From Marixanthomonas spongiae (lineage in GTDB: Bacteria; Bacteroidota; Bacteroidia; Flavobacteriales; Flavobacteriaceae): DNA of 64,000 bases. A program made the position numbers and the translations under genes. Numbering within the stretch: the stretch's first letter is position 1; each line of letters begins with the position of its first letter. The notes under the pieces were generated by a model. The model was not told the DNA's origin, did not search any database, and saw only the letters and a program-made list of their open reading frames with translations. Shown here piece after piece: positions 1-8,230 of the stretch. Location of the stretch: contig NZ_QEHR01000003.1 of NCBI RefSeq assembly GCF_003095375.1, positions 248,001 through 312,000 on the forward strand, read 5' to 3'.

Positions 1-597
1 TATGAAAAATTGAGCCGGATTGGCCCTTGTGTGTCCATTTTTGGTTCGGCTCGTACCAAACCCGACCATAAATATTATAAACTGGCAGAGCGCATTGCCG
101 AAAAAATAACCAACAACGGCTATGGCGTGATTACCGGTGGTGGGCCCGGTATTATGGAAGCCGGTAACAAAGGCGCACATTTGGCTGGCGGAACTTCAGT
201 TGGGCTTAACATCACACTGCCTTTTGAGCAGCATGACAATCCTTATATTGACAGCGATAAAAGTATTGATTTCGACTATTTTTTTGTGCGAAAGGTCATG
301 TTTGTCAAATATTCGCAAGGATTTGTGGTCATGCCCGGTGGCTTTGGGACTTTAGATGAGTTTTTTGAAGCCCTTACCTTAATACAAACCCATAAAATAG
401 ATAAATTCCCATTGATCTTGGTAGGCACCGAATTTTGGGGCGGTTTGTGGAAATGGGTTAAAGAAACCTTGCTCGATGCAAACAACAATGTAAGTGCTGA
501 AGATTTGGACCTCGTTCACATTGTGGATCACGAAGACGAAGTGCTCGACATTTTGAACCAGTTTTACGACGAATACAACCTTAGTCCTAACTTTTAA
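1..597 (+). CDS. LOG family Rossmann-fold protein (5' end outside window)
   Basis: The reading frame is open to the first base of the window, so the true start lies upstream; the first in-frame start codon inside is a TTG at 10. Known family chemistry: LOG/TIGR00730 proteins are nucleotide-binding Rossmann-fold enzymes, some of which are cytokinin-type nucleoside 5'-monophosphate phosphoribohydrolases. Two hallmarks are visible: GGGPGIMEAG (about residues 43-52 counted from the TTG) and PGGFGTLDE (about 109-117), the PGGxGTxxE signature. About 198 residues are visible against a usual 220-240 for flavobacterial members, so perhaps 30 N-terminal residues are missing. It is followed after 18 bases by the exported nuclease gene. 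The substrate in this organism is unknown. Cytosolic. Confidence 0.9.
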   Translation, partial: YEKLSRIGPCVSIFGSARTKPDHKYYKLAERIAEKITNNGYGVITGGGPGIMEAGNKGAHLAGGTSVGLNITLPFEQHDNPYIDSDKSIDFDYFFVRKVMFVKYSQGFVVMPGGFGTLDEFFEALTLIQTHKIDKFPLILVGTEFWGGLWKWVKETLLDANNNVSAEDLDLVHIVDHEDEVLDILNQFYDEYNLSPNF

Positions 598-615
598 TCG
601 ATACGCCTCCCCTAT

Positions 616-1863
616 ATGCTGAAAAAGTTAATCGTATTCAGTTGTTTTTTGGTCAGTTTTGCTGCTTTATCGCAAAGCACGATCAAAATCATGTTCTATA
701 ATCTTCTGGAATTTCCCGAGGCCTTACCGCCAAACAGGTCTTTAATCCTACAAAACATTATAGACCAATACGAGCCCGATATCTTTATGGTGTGCGAACT
801 GCAAAGTGAAGCGGGAGCCGATGAAATTTTGAACACTTCCTTGAACGACGAAGGCAACAATTACGAAAGGGCCGCGTATTTTGAAAACCAATCAGGTTAC
901 GCCGATCTACAACAGCTTATTTTTTTCAGGAAATCAAAGTTTACACTTCTCGGCAATGAAATAATCACAACAAACGTACGCGACATCAACCATTACACCT
1001 TACAAGCGAATACCGCAAACAAAAGAAGCGATCCTTTGTTGGTCGAGCTTTTTGTAACCCATTTAAAAGCAAGTTCAGGTGGGGAAAACGAACAAAAACG
1101 GTTGCAGATGGTACAACGGTTTACCAATGAACTGGAAGAATTGAACCCCAATTCGTTTGTTGTGTTTTCGGGCGACCTGAACCTGTACAGCTCTACCGAA
1201 CCGGCCTATCAAGAATTATTGGACCCCACCAATGTCATTACCATGGTCGATCCTGCGGATACCCCGGGATTGTGGCACAACAACAGTAACTTTAAGCAAG
1301 TGCACACCCAAAGCACCCGATTAAGTTCAGGGCCTTTTGGGGCCGGTGCCGGTGGCGGGATGGACGATCGGTTCGATTTTATTTTGATTTCTGAAAACAT
1401 GCAAACCAATCCTAAACTGAAGTATGTGGAAGGCAGCTACCAAGCCTTTGGAAATAACGGAAATTGTTTCAATAACAGTGTTAACAGCCCCGATTGCACT
1501 GGCGATTTTTCAGAAACATTACGGAACGATCTCTACAATATGAGCGATCACCTTCCGGTGGTAATGGAGCTGCAAACCAACAAAGATATCATCTTGAGCG
1601 GAACGGATTTTGAGGGGAATGCATTAACTATCTCAATTGAGAACACCTTGGCAAAAACATTGTTAAAAGTACTTGTAAAAACACAAATTCTTGAAAACAG
1701 CATGTTTTCCATCTATAACGTTTTAGGGCAGAAAGTTCTGGAACACCCTATAAACACTTCAGAAAAAACCATTTTCATTCCTGTTTCCCATTTGGCAGAT
1801 GGTATTTACTACCTACAAACCGGGCTGCAAGACAAACCCTTAAAATTTGTGAAGACTTCTTGA
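616..1863 (+). CDS. Secreted endonuclease/exonuclease/phosphatase-family protein with T9SS C-terminal domain
   Basis: 415 residues. An N-terminal signal peptide (MLKKLIVFSCFLVSFAALSQ) is followed by an EEP (DNase I-like) fold: an N-terminal IMFYNLLEFP strand in the position of the usual metal-site Asn strand, an SGDLNLYSS motif near residue 190 and MSDHLPVVME near 310, the catalytic Asp-His end of the family. Residues from about 345 to the end form a Por-secretion/T9SS type A sorting domain (SIYNVLGQKVLE then LADGIYYLQ). The protein is therefore expected to cross the outer membrane through the gliding-associated type IX system and act on extracellular DNA or phosphoesters. Its stop overlaps the TTG start of the next gene (TTGA), which suggests translational coupling. 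The exact substrate cannot be read from sequence. Confidence 0.88.
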   Translation: MLKKLIVFSCFLVSFAALSQSTIKIMFYNLLEFPEALPPNRSLILQNIIDQYEPDIFMVCELQSEAGADEILNTSLNDEGNNYERAAYFENQSGYADLQQLIFFRKSKFTLLGNEIITTNVRDINHYTLQANTANKRSDPLLVELFVTHLKASSGGENEQKRLQMVQRFTNELEELNPNSFVVFSGDLNLYSSTEPAYQELLDPTNVITMVDPADTPGLWHNNSNFKQVHTQSTRLSSGPFGAGAGGGMDDRFDFILISENMQTNPKLKYVEGSYQAFGNNGNCFNNSVNSPDCTGDFSETLRNDLYNMSDHLPVVMELQTNKDIILSGTDFEGNALTISIENTLAKTLLKVLVKTQILENSMFSIYNVLGQKVLEHPINTSEKTIFIPVSHLADGIYYLQTGLQDKPLKFVKTS

Positions 1864-4673
1864 AGACACGCTTTTTCATAACGGTACTTGGGTTGTTGAT
1901 TGCAGTTTCCGCAGGGGCGCAGTTTGATATTACCATAAACGCGACCTTAAAACCGGAAGCGAAAAGCATCAATATCACCCAACAGATAGTTTTTAAAAAC
2001 AATTCCACCATTGCGTGGCACGAAGTGTATTTGAACGATTGGGGCAATAGTTTTTCGAGCAAAACCACACCCTTGGCCAAACGCTTTGCCGAAAATTACA
2101 ACAGCTCTTTTCATTTTGAAAAAAAAGAAGACCGCGGTAAAACAACAGTTTACAGCATTACTGATACCACAAATACCCCTTTGGATTGGGAACGGGGAGA
2201 GGCTGTGGATATTATAAAAGTGAGTCCCAAAAAACCAATTATGCCCGGCGCGACTTTTACCATCAACCTGATGTACACCGTGAAGTTACCGAGCAGCAAG
2301 TTCACGCGTTTTGGGATAACTGGCAACGGTGATTATAAATTACGCTATTGGTATATTGCGCCCGCCGTTTTCGATAATGGCTGGCAAGCTTACAGCAATA
2401 AAAACACCAACGATCTTTTTTTAACGCCCTCTTCTTTTTCTATTGCGTTTGAGGTGCCGAAAGCATATAGGCTTGTTTCAGATTTCAATGTACTTTCTGA
2501 AACGGTTTCAGAAGGTAAAAAAACCATCCGCTTACAGGGCGATAATCGCAACCAGGCAACAATCTATCTTGAAAAAAAATCCTCGTTTCAAACGATTGAA
2601 ACCGATAAATTCACCGTTATCACCAACTTGCGGGACGAGAAAATATCACCGCAGATAAGTGCTTTGGCGGTGGACCGGATCGTTCATTTTTTAGATCGGA
2701 AACTTGGGGAATATCCTTTCAAAAAAATGGTGATCAGCGAAGCAGACTATCGCAACAGCCCTGTTTACGGCCTTAATCAACTCCCAGATTTCATAAGCCC
2801 CTTCCCTGCCGGCTTTGAGTACGATATGGAGCAGCTTAAAACCATAACAAGAAAATACCTTGAAACCACTTTGCCGCTCAACCCCAGGAAGGATAGTTGG
2901 TTAACCGGCGCGCTGCAAATCCATTTAATGATGGACTATGTGGACACGTATTACCCTAAAATGAAGATACTGGGCAGTTTGAGCGATTTTTGGGTCATCC
3001 GTTGGGCCCACGCAGCCGATTTGGAATTTAACGATCAATACCCCTTGCTGTACCAAAACATGGCCCGAAACAATTTACAGCAAGCTTTGACGACTTCCCG
3101 TGACTCGTTGCTGAAATTCAATAAAAATATCGCAAACGACTACTACGGAGGGGCTGGGCTTAAATATCTTTCAGATTATTTGGGAAAAGAAACCGTTTCA
3201 AAAAGCATTTCAGAATTTTATAGCGAATACAAACTGAAACCCGTTAAACCGAAGGCTTTTCAGGAAACACTTCAGAAAAACACCCGCTTGCCCGTCAATT
3301 GGTTCTTCACAGATTACATTGACACCCGCACCACTATTGATTTCAGAATAAAAAACGTGGAGAAGGAAGGTGATTCGCTAAGCGTAACCGTTAAGAACAC
3401 CCGTAAAAACAAGATGCCCGTTTCGCTTTACGGAATCAACAATGACAGTATTGTTTTTAAAAAGTGGTTGTTGCCCGTGGATAGTATCGCTACGGTAACC
3501 GTACCCAAAAAAGACGTAAGGAAGTTGGTGCTCAATTACGAAAAAACCATCCCTGAGTATAACCAGCGCAACAATTACAAGGCGGTGAAAGGGTTGTTAA
3601 ACCGTCCGTTACAATTTAGGTTGTTTCAAGATGTGGGCGATTCGCGGTACAACCAAGTGTTTTTTATGCCAGAGTTTCAATACAACCTCTACGATGGTTT
3701 TGTATTAGGGCCGAAAGTCTATAATAAAACGGTGCTAGCCAAAGGGTTTCATTATAAGTTTACACCACAAATTGGGCTTAGGTCAAAAACAATTATCGGG
3801 AGCGGCTCACTTGTCTATACCCAAAACCTGGACAAAGAATCGTTGTACTCTATGCGGTACGGGTTTTCCGGGAGCTATTTTTCGTACGACCGCGACTTGT
3901 TTTACCGAAGGTTCACCCCGTTTATGACCTTTGCTTTCCGAAATAAGGATTTACGCGACAACGAAAAGCAGTTTATCAACTTAAGGAGCGTAAACGTTAT
4001 TAGGGACGAAAACCCAAACGATCCAAATCAAGACCCCAATTACAGTGTGTTCAATCTTCAGTACGTGTATTCAAACCCTAATTTGATCAATTATTTTAAA
4101 GGGGTTATGGATTATGAAATTTCAGCGAAATTCAGTAAGATTTCCACCACCTTGGAATACCGAAAACTCTTTTTAAACAACCGCCAGTTGAACCTCCGTT
4201 TTTTTGCGGGAGCCTTTCTGTTCAATGATACACGGGAAGACGAAGATTTCTTCAGTTTTGCATTGGACAGACCCACAGATTACCTTTTTGATTATAATTA
4301 CTACGGAAGAAGCGAACAAAGCGGCCTGTTCAGCCAGCAATTGATTGTTGCCGAAGGTGGCTTTAAATCGCAATTGACACCAAAATATGCCAACAGTTGG
4401 ATAACCACCGTGAATGCCAGCACCAATATTTGGAAATGGATTTATGCCTATGGCGATGCAGGGCTTATCCACAATACGGACAAAGGCACGCAAGGGGTTT
4501 TTGATACGGGAATCCGTTTAAGTTTGGTGGCCGATTATTTTGAACTCTACTTCCCGTTATATTCAAACCTCGGCTGGGAGCCCGGACTTGAAAATTACGA
4601 CCAGCGCATCCGTTTTATCGTTACCTTGGATTTACGTACCTTGTTAGGGTTGTTTACGAGAAAATGGTATTGA
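1860..4673 (+). CDS. M1-peptidase-like outer-membrane beta-barrel protein, zinc site apparently lost
   Basis: 937 residues with a TTG start overlapping the previous stop; that start gives a good signal peptide (MKTRFFITVLGLLIAVSAGAQ). Residues of about 22-480 follow the layout of M1 aminopeptidases: a beta-rich N-domain with YRLVSDF and a helical domain. No HExxH motif occurs anywhere. The helix that should carry the third zinc ligand reads WLTGALQIHLMMDY (about 345-358), with Gln where Glu is expected. The last third, from about 590, alternates aromatic and polar residues, has repeated short strands, and ends in a terminal aromatic (FTRKWY), typical of an outer-membrane barrel. I infer a surface protein with a catalytically dead peptidase domain facing the periplasm. 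Coupling to the T9SS nuclease suggests a shared surface role. Confidence 0.75.
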   Translation: MKTRFFITVLGLLIAVSAGAQFDITINATLKPEAKSINITQQIVFKNNSTIAWHEVYLNDWGNSFSSKTTPLAKRFAENYNSSFHFEKKEDRGKTTVYSITDTTNTPLDWERGEAVDIIKVSPKKPIMPGATFTINLMYTVKLPSSKFTRFGITGNGDYKLRYWYIAPAVFDNGWQAYSNKNTNDLFLTPSSFSIAFEVPKAYRLVSDFNVLSETVSEGKKTIRLQGDNRNQATIYLEKKSSFQTIETDKFTVITNLRDEKISPQISALAVDRIVHFLDRKLGEYPFKKMVISEADYRNSPVYGLNQLPDFISPFPAGFEYDMEQLKTITRKYLETTLPLNPRKDSWLTGALQIHLMMDYVDTYYPKMKILGSLSDFWVIRWAHAADLEFNDQYPLLYQNMARNNLQQALTTSRDSLLKFNKNIANDYYGGAGLKYLSDYLGKETVSKSISEFYSEYKLKPVKPKAFQETLQKNTRLPVNWFFTDYIDTRTTIDFRIKNVEKEGDSLSVTVKNTRKNKMPVSLYGINNDSIVFKKWLLPVDSIATVTVPKKDVRKLVLNYEKTIPEYNQRNNYKAVKGLLNRPLQFRLFQDVGDSRYNQVFFMPEFQYNLYDGFVLGPKVYNKTVLAKGFHYKFTPQIGLRSKTIIGSGSLVYTQNLDKESLYSMRYGFSGSYFSYDRDLFYRRFTPFMTFAFRNKDLRDNEKQFINLRSVNVIRDENPNDPNQDPNYSVFNLQYVYSNPNLINYFKGVMDYEISAKFSKISTTLEYRKLFLNNRQLNLRFFAGAFLFNDTREDEDFFSFALDRPTDYLFDYNYYGRSEQSGLFSQQLIVAEGGFKSQLTPKYANSWITTVNASTNIWKWIYAYGDAGLIHNTDKGTQGVFDTGIRLSLVADYFELYFPLYSNLGWEPGLENYDQRIRFIVTLDLRTLLGLFTRKWY

Positions 4674-4783
4674 TCGACTCCGTTTGACTTAGGGTTTTTC
4701 ACCAACTTTGTTAAAACGAAGCTTTATTTTATGTAATCAACATCATTTAAAGCGATTTGTTAACAATTCAATACGAATCTTAG

Positions 4784-4815
4784 ATTGCAAAATCCCTTGA
4801 TTTTCGCTACTTTTG
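4784..4815 (+). promoter_or_regulatory. Bacteroidota-type promoter for the E1 gene
   Basis: A -33-type TTG at 4784-4786 is followed after 21 bases by TACTTTTG (4808-4815), a perfect match to the Bacteroidota -7 consensus TAnnTTTG. The predicted transcript starts a few bases further on. This favours the ATG at 4834 over an in-frame TTG at 4813 that lies inside the -7 box. Confidence 0.7.
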
Positions 4816-4833
4816 CAACTCAAAACCCAGACT

Positions 4834-7248
4834 ATGCAAACAGACCCAAAAACCAACAAAGACCTTTCTTTCGAAGATTTTAAAGCCGAAGTGCTTTCCG
4901 ATTATAAAATTGCGGTCACCAGCCGCGAATGCAGCCTTTTGGGGCGCCGCGAAGTATTGACGGGAAAGGCAAAATTCGGGATTTTTGGCGATGGTAAAGA
5001 AGTACCGCAATTGGCATGGGCTAAAGCTTTTAAAAATGGCGATTGGCGAAGTGGGTACTACCGCGACCAAACCTTTATGATGGCCATTGGCCAGTTGACA
5101 ATACAACAGTTTTTTGCAGGGCTTTACGGGCATTCAGACATTGAGGCAGACCCTATGAGCGCTGGTCGCCAAATGGGCGGGCATTTTGCTACGCATAGTT
5201 TGAACAAGGATGGAAGCTGGAAAAACCTTACCGCACAAAAAAACAGCAGTGCCGATATTTCACCCACTGCCGGGCAAATGCCACGTTTATTGGGATTGGC
5301 ACAGGCTTCCAAGATTTTCAGAAATGTTAAGGGAATTAAGGACAAGACCAATTTTTCCATCAACGGAAATGAAGTCGCTTGGGGCACCATTGGCAACGCC
5401 AGCACCAGTGAAGGGCTGTTTTGGGAAACCATCAATGCGGCCGGGGTGTTGCAAGTGCCGATGGTCATCAATATCTGGGACGATGAATACGGTATTTCGG
5501 TCCATGCCAAGTACCAAACCACCAAAGAGAATATTTCTGAAATATTAAAGGGCTTTCAACGTACCGAAGACGAAAAAGGCTACGAAATTATAAGGGTTAA
5601 AGGATGGAACTACCCCGAACTCGTTGAAGCTTACCAAAAGGCCGGGAACATTGCCCGGGAAGAGCACGTACCGGTGTTGATCCACGTTCAGGAACTTACC
5701 CAACCGCAAGGCCACAGTACCAGCGGGAGCCACGAACGCTACAAAAGCAAAGAGCGGTTGGAATGGGAAGCCGAGCACGACTGTAACGCAAAAATGCGCC
5801 AGTGGATGATCGAAAACGACATCGCAACCGATGAGGAGCTTTCAGAAATTGAAAAAAACATCAAAAAAGAGGTTCGGGATGGCAAAAAAGCAGCCTTAAA
5901 AGCCTTTTTGGCACCGCAAAAGAAAGAACAGCAAGAGGCGGTAACCTTATTGGGCAATCTCGCCGAAAGCAGCCAGAACAAAAATTTCATTGAAAAGATA
6001 AAGAACGATTTGGCATCCGATACGGAGCCCCTTCGAAAAACGATATTGGGAGCCGCCAGAAAAGCATTGCGCTATGTAACTTCAGAAGATAGCGCAGAAA
6101 AAAGGCAATTGATCGATTGGATTGAAAATTATTACGAAACCATTCAGCCGAAATACAGTGCCCACCTTTATTCCGAAGCTGAAGAAAACGCCAAGACCAT
6201 CGCCGAAATAAAACCAGAATACGACAATGAGGCCGAAGAAGTTGACGGTCGTGTGGTGCTTCGGGATAATTTTGATGCTATTTTCAGCAACCACCCTAAT
6301 TCCCTCATATTTGGGGAAGACAGCGGCGAGATTGGCGATGTAAACCAAGGCTTGGAAGGCCTGCAGGACAAACATGGAAAATTGCGCGTTGCCGATGCCG
6401 GGATTCGCGAAGCCACTATTTTAGGCCAAGGCATCGGGATGGCGATGCGAGGCCTTCGTCCCATTGCCGAGATACAGTATTTGGACTATATCTTGTATTG
6501 CCTACAAATAATGAGCGACGATCTAGCCACCTTGCGTTACCGCACCAACGGTACGCAAAAAGCACCGTTGATCGTGCGTACCCGTGGCCACCGCTTGGAA
6601 GGCATCTGGCACAGTGGCTCACAAATGGGCGGTTTAATTCACTTATTGCGCGGCATGTACGTGTTGGTTCCCAGAAATATGACCAAAGCCGCAGGTTTCT
6701 ACAATACGTTGCTTGAAACCGATGAACCCGCTTTAATTGTTGAGTGTTTAAACGGATATCGTTTAAAGGAAAAAATGCCGAGCAATCTGGGAGATTTCCG
6801 GACGCCAATCGGGTTTGTGGAAACGGTTAAAGAAGGGGAAGATATTACCTTGGTTTCCTACGGAAGTACCTTGCGCGTGGTTGAGGAAGCAGCCAAAGAA
6901 TTACAGCAAGTTGGTATCGATGCTGAAATTATCGATATTCAGTCCCTGCTACCGCTCGACCTTCATGAAGATATGGTAAAAAGCGTGGCCAAGACCAACC
7001 GGTTGTTGGTGATAGATGAAGATGTTCCGGGAGGAGCCGCGGCTTATATTTTGAATACTATTGTTGAAAAACAGAATGGATATCGTTATTTAGACAGCAA
7101 ACCACAAACTTTGACCGCCAAAGCCCACCGCCCGGCGTATGGAACCGATGGGGATTACTTTACCAAACCATCGGTAGAAGATGTGTTTGAAAAGGTCTAT
7201 GCCATTATTCATGAAGCGAAACCAGAAGATTTTCCAAAGTTAAGATAG
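4834..7248 (+). CDS. 2-oxoacid (branched-chain type) dehydrogenase E1, fused alpha and beta subunits
   Basis: 804 residues from the ATG at 4834. The N-terminal half matches the E1-alpha fold: RxxxLLGRREVLTGKAKFGI, then GRQMGGHFAT, then a ThDP/Mg region near residues 187-219. The C-terminal half matches E1-beta: VVLRDNFDAI, FGEDSGEIGDVNQG, GIREATILGQGIGMAMRGLRPIAEIQ and IIDIQSLLPLD. Such fusions occur in Flavobacteriia and act as the thiamine-diphosphate decarboxylase of a branched-chain or related 2-oxoacid dehydrogenase complex, passing the acyl group to lipoyl-E2. An oddity: the motif usually written GDG..NNxY reads GNA (N188) and DDEY (D217), so the two metal-ligand side chains look exchanged. 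No E2 or E3 gene is nearby. Start chosen from the promoter position. Confidence 0.9.
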   Translation: MQTDPKTNKDLSFEDFKAEVLSDYKIAVTSRECSLLGRREVLTGKAKFGIFGDGKEVPQLAWAKAFKNGDWRSGYYRDQTFMMAIGQLTIQQFFAGLYGHSDIEADPMSAGRQMGGHFATHSLNKDGSWKNLTAQKNSSADISPTAGQMPRLLGLAQASKIFRNVKGIKDKTNFSINGNEVAWGTIGNASTSEGLFWETINAAGVLQVPMVINIWDDEYGISVHAKYQTTKENISEILKGFQRTEDEKGYEIIRVKGWNYPELVEAYQKAGNIAREEHVPVLIHVQELTQPQGHSTSGSHERYKSKERLEWEAEHDCNAKMRQWMIENDIATDEELSEIEKNIKKEVRDGKKAALKAFLAPQKKEQQEAVTLLGNLAESSQNKNFIEKIKNDLASDTEPLRKTILGAARKALRYVTSEDSAEKRQLIDWIENYYETIQPKYSAHLYSEAEENAKTIAEIKPEYDNEAEEVDGRVVLRDNFDAIFSNHPNSLIFGEDSGEIGDVNQGLEGLQDKHGKLRVADAGIREATILGQGIGMAMRGLRPIAEIQYLDYILYCLQIMSDDLATLRYRTNGTQKAPLIVRTRGHRLEGIWHSGSQMGGLIHLLRGMYVLVPRNMTKAAGFYNTLLETDEPALIVECLNGYRLKEKMPSNLGDFRTPIGFVETVKEGEDITLVSYGSTLRVVEEAAKELQQVGIDAEIIDIQSLLPLDLHEDMVKSVAKTNRLLVIDEDVPGGAAAYILNTIVEKQNGYRYLDSKPQTLTAKAHRPAYGTDGDYFTKPSVEDVFEKVYAIIHEAKPEDFPKLR

Positions 7249-7309
7249 TCATAAAGTACTGTTTTTCTACCTGTTGTCTTTGTATATTATATTGAATTTA
7301 TAAAAAACA

Positions 7310-7840
7310 ATGACCATGAAAAACACTACACTACTGATTATCCTGTTGGTTTGCTTTCCTTTGTTCGCAAAGGCTCAGGATGTAAATCGGAATCAACCGA
7401 CCATTGCAGAATCTGATGTTCCGCAAGCTGTTTTGTCCAATCAAGATACTTTATTCCCCGGTGGATTTATTTCAGAATGGCAGCTTCAAAAAGGGTTTGA
7501 TGCCACCGATGACAAGGTCGTACGCTATATTTCAATATTTGAAGAAGACGGAAGACCTGGGTCTTCGGCTTCCTATCTTCCCAATGGCACATTAATATTC
7601 CATTCAGAATTTATGTTAGCCGAAACCATTCCTGAAACCGTCCGGCTGAAACTTCAGTTTGACTATAAAGACTATGACGTGGAACGTGCCGATTTTATTA
7701 CGCTCTATGCACCAAAAAGAGAAATATACCGCATCCATTTACGGAAAAATACAGCCGTATTACATACCTATTACGATATAAACGGAAATCAAATTCCTAA
7801 AGAAACGCTTCCTGTAGAACTTATTTTATTTGACCGTTAA
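7310..7840 (+). CDS. Exported protein of unknown function
   Basis: 176 residues; a second ATG at 7316 gives the same reading. A clear signal peptide (MKNTTLLIILLVCFPLFAKAQ) suggests periplasmic or surface location. The mature part is charged, with beta-type strands (YISIFEEDGRPGSSASYLPNG; VRLKLQFDYKDYDVE), and ends without a sorting domain or lipobox. I do not recognise the family. It lies alone between the E1 gene and the asnB leader, with 61 bases upstream. Confidence 0.7.
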   Translation: MTMKNTTLLIILLVCFPLFAKAQDVNRNQPTIAESDVPQAVLSNQDTLFPGGFISEWQLQKGFDATDDKVVRYISIFEEDGRPGSSASYLPNGTLIFHSEFMLAETIPETVRLKLQFDYKDYDVERADFITLYAPKREIYRIHLRKNTAVLHTYYDINGNQIPKETLPVELILFDR

Positions 7841-7902
7841 GGTCTTGTTTTAATTGCGTTTATCGTTCATTTTGACCAATTAATTCAAAAAAAACAGGCC
7901 AC

Positions 7903-7910
7903 TAAATTTG
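7903..7910 (+). promoter_or_regulatory. -7 promoter element for the asnB leader
   Basis: TAAATTTG matches TAnnTTTG exactly. No good -33 TTG lies at 19-21 bases. Transcription would start near 7915, placing the short Asn-rich leader ORF (7970-8017) about 55 bases into the transcript. Confidence 0.5.
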
Positions 7911-7969
7911 GATTTTACATTTTTTTTAATGAATATTTACAAACAACCAAAATAGAAAAATACAAGTTT

Positions 7970-8017
7970 ATGATACTTTTCAACGTAAATAACAACAATA
8001 ATAACCCGTTGCCGTAG
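7970..8017 (+). CDS. Asn-rich leader peptide of the asnB attenuator
   Basis: A 15-codon ORF, ATG at 7970 to TAG at 8015-8017, encoding MILFNVNNNNNNPLP. Seven of the 15 residues are Asn, six of them consecutive (7988-8005). It lies 213 bases upstream of asparagine synthetase and just before a terminator hairpin. The arrangement is that of the his, trp and leu leader peptides: scarce charged tRNA-Asn would stall the ribosome on the Asn run. The stop codon lies one base before the antiterminator strand (8019-8027), so a ribosome that reaches the stop would cover it. Too short for normal ORF calling. Confidence 0.75.
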   Translation: MILFNVNNNNNNPLP

Positions 8018-8018
8018 C

Positions 8019-8054
8019 AAAAACTTGTCGCGATATTCCGCCCGTCAGGTTTTT
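8019..8054 (+). promoter_or_regulatory. Predicted antiterminator of the asnB leader
   Basis: AAAAACTTG (8019-8027) can pair over nine bases, with one G-U, with CAGGTTTTT (8046-8054). The second strand is also the 5' arm of the terminator at 8041-8067. The 3' arm of the terminator repeats the same AAACTTG word (8056-8062). The two structures are therefore mutually exclusive, as attenuation requires. Confidence 0.65.
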
Positions 8055-8079
8055 GAAACTTGACGGGTTTTTCTTTTTA
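8041..8079 (+). terminator. Intrinsic terminator/attenuator ahead of asnB
   Basis: A 12-bp stem, 8041-8052 with 8056-8067 (CCCGTCAGGTTT / AAACTTGACGGG, one G-U), has a 3-base loop and is followed by TTTTTCTTTTT. It stands 152 bases before the asnB ATG with no large ORF in front of it, so it serves the leader transcript. The sequence resembles GC-rich hairpins often found after flavobacterial genes. Confidence 0.8.
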
Positions 8080-8230
8080 TGGCTGTCTGTAAAAAGTCCT
8101 CTGAACCTCTAGCGAAAGAGGAAAATAATACCAACAATATGAAATCAACTAAATCAAATACTAACTAAATCAAGGAGACCGCTAAAGGGGTTGGGCATCT
8201 TAAAAGGTTCCGGCCTTTGCGGGAATTATT

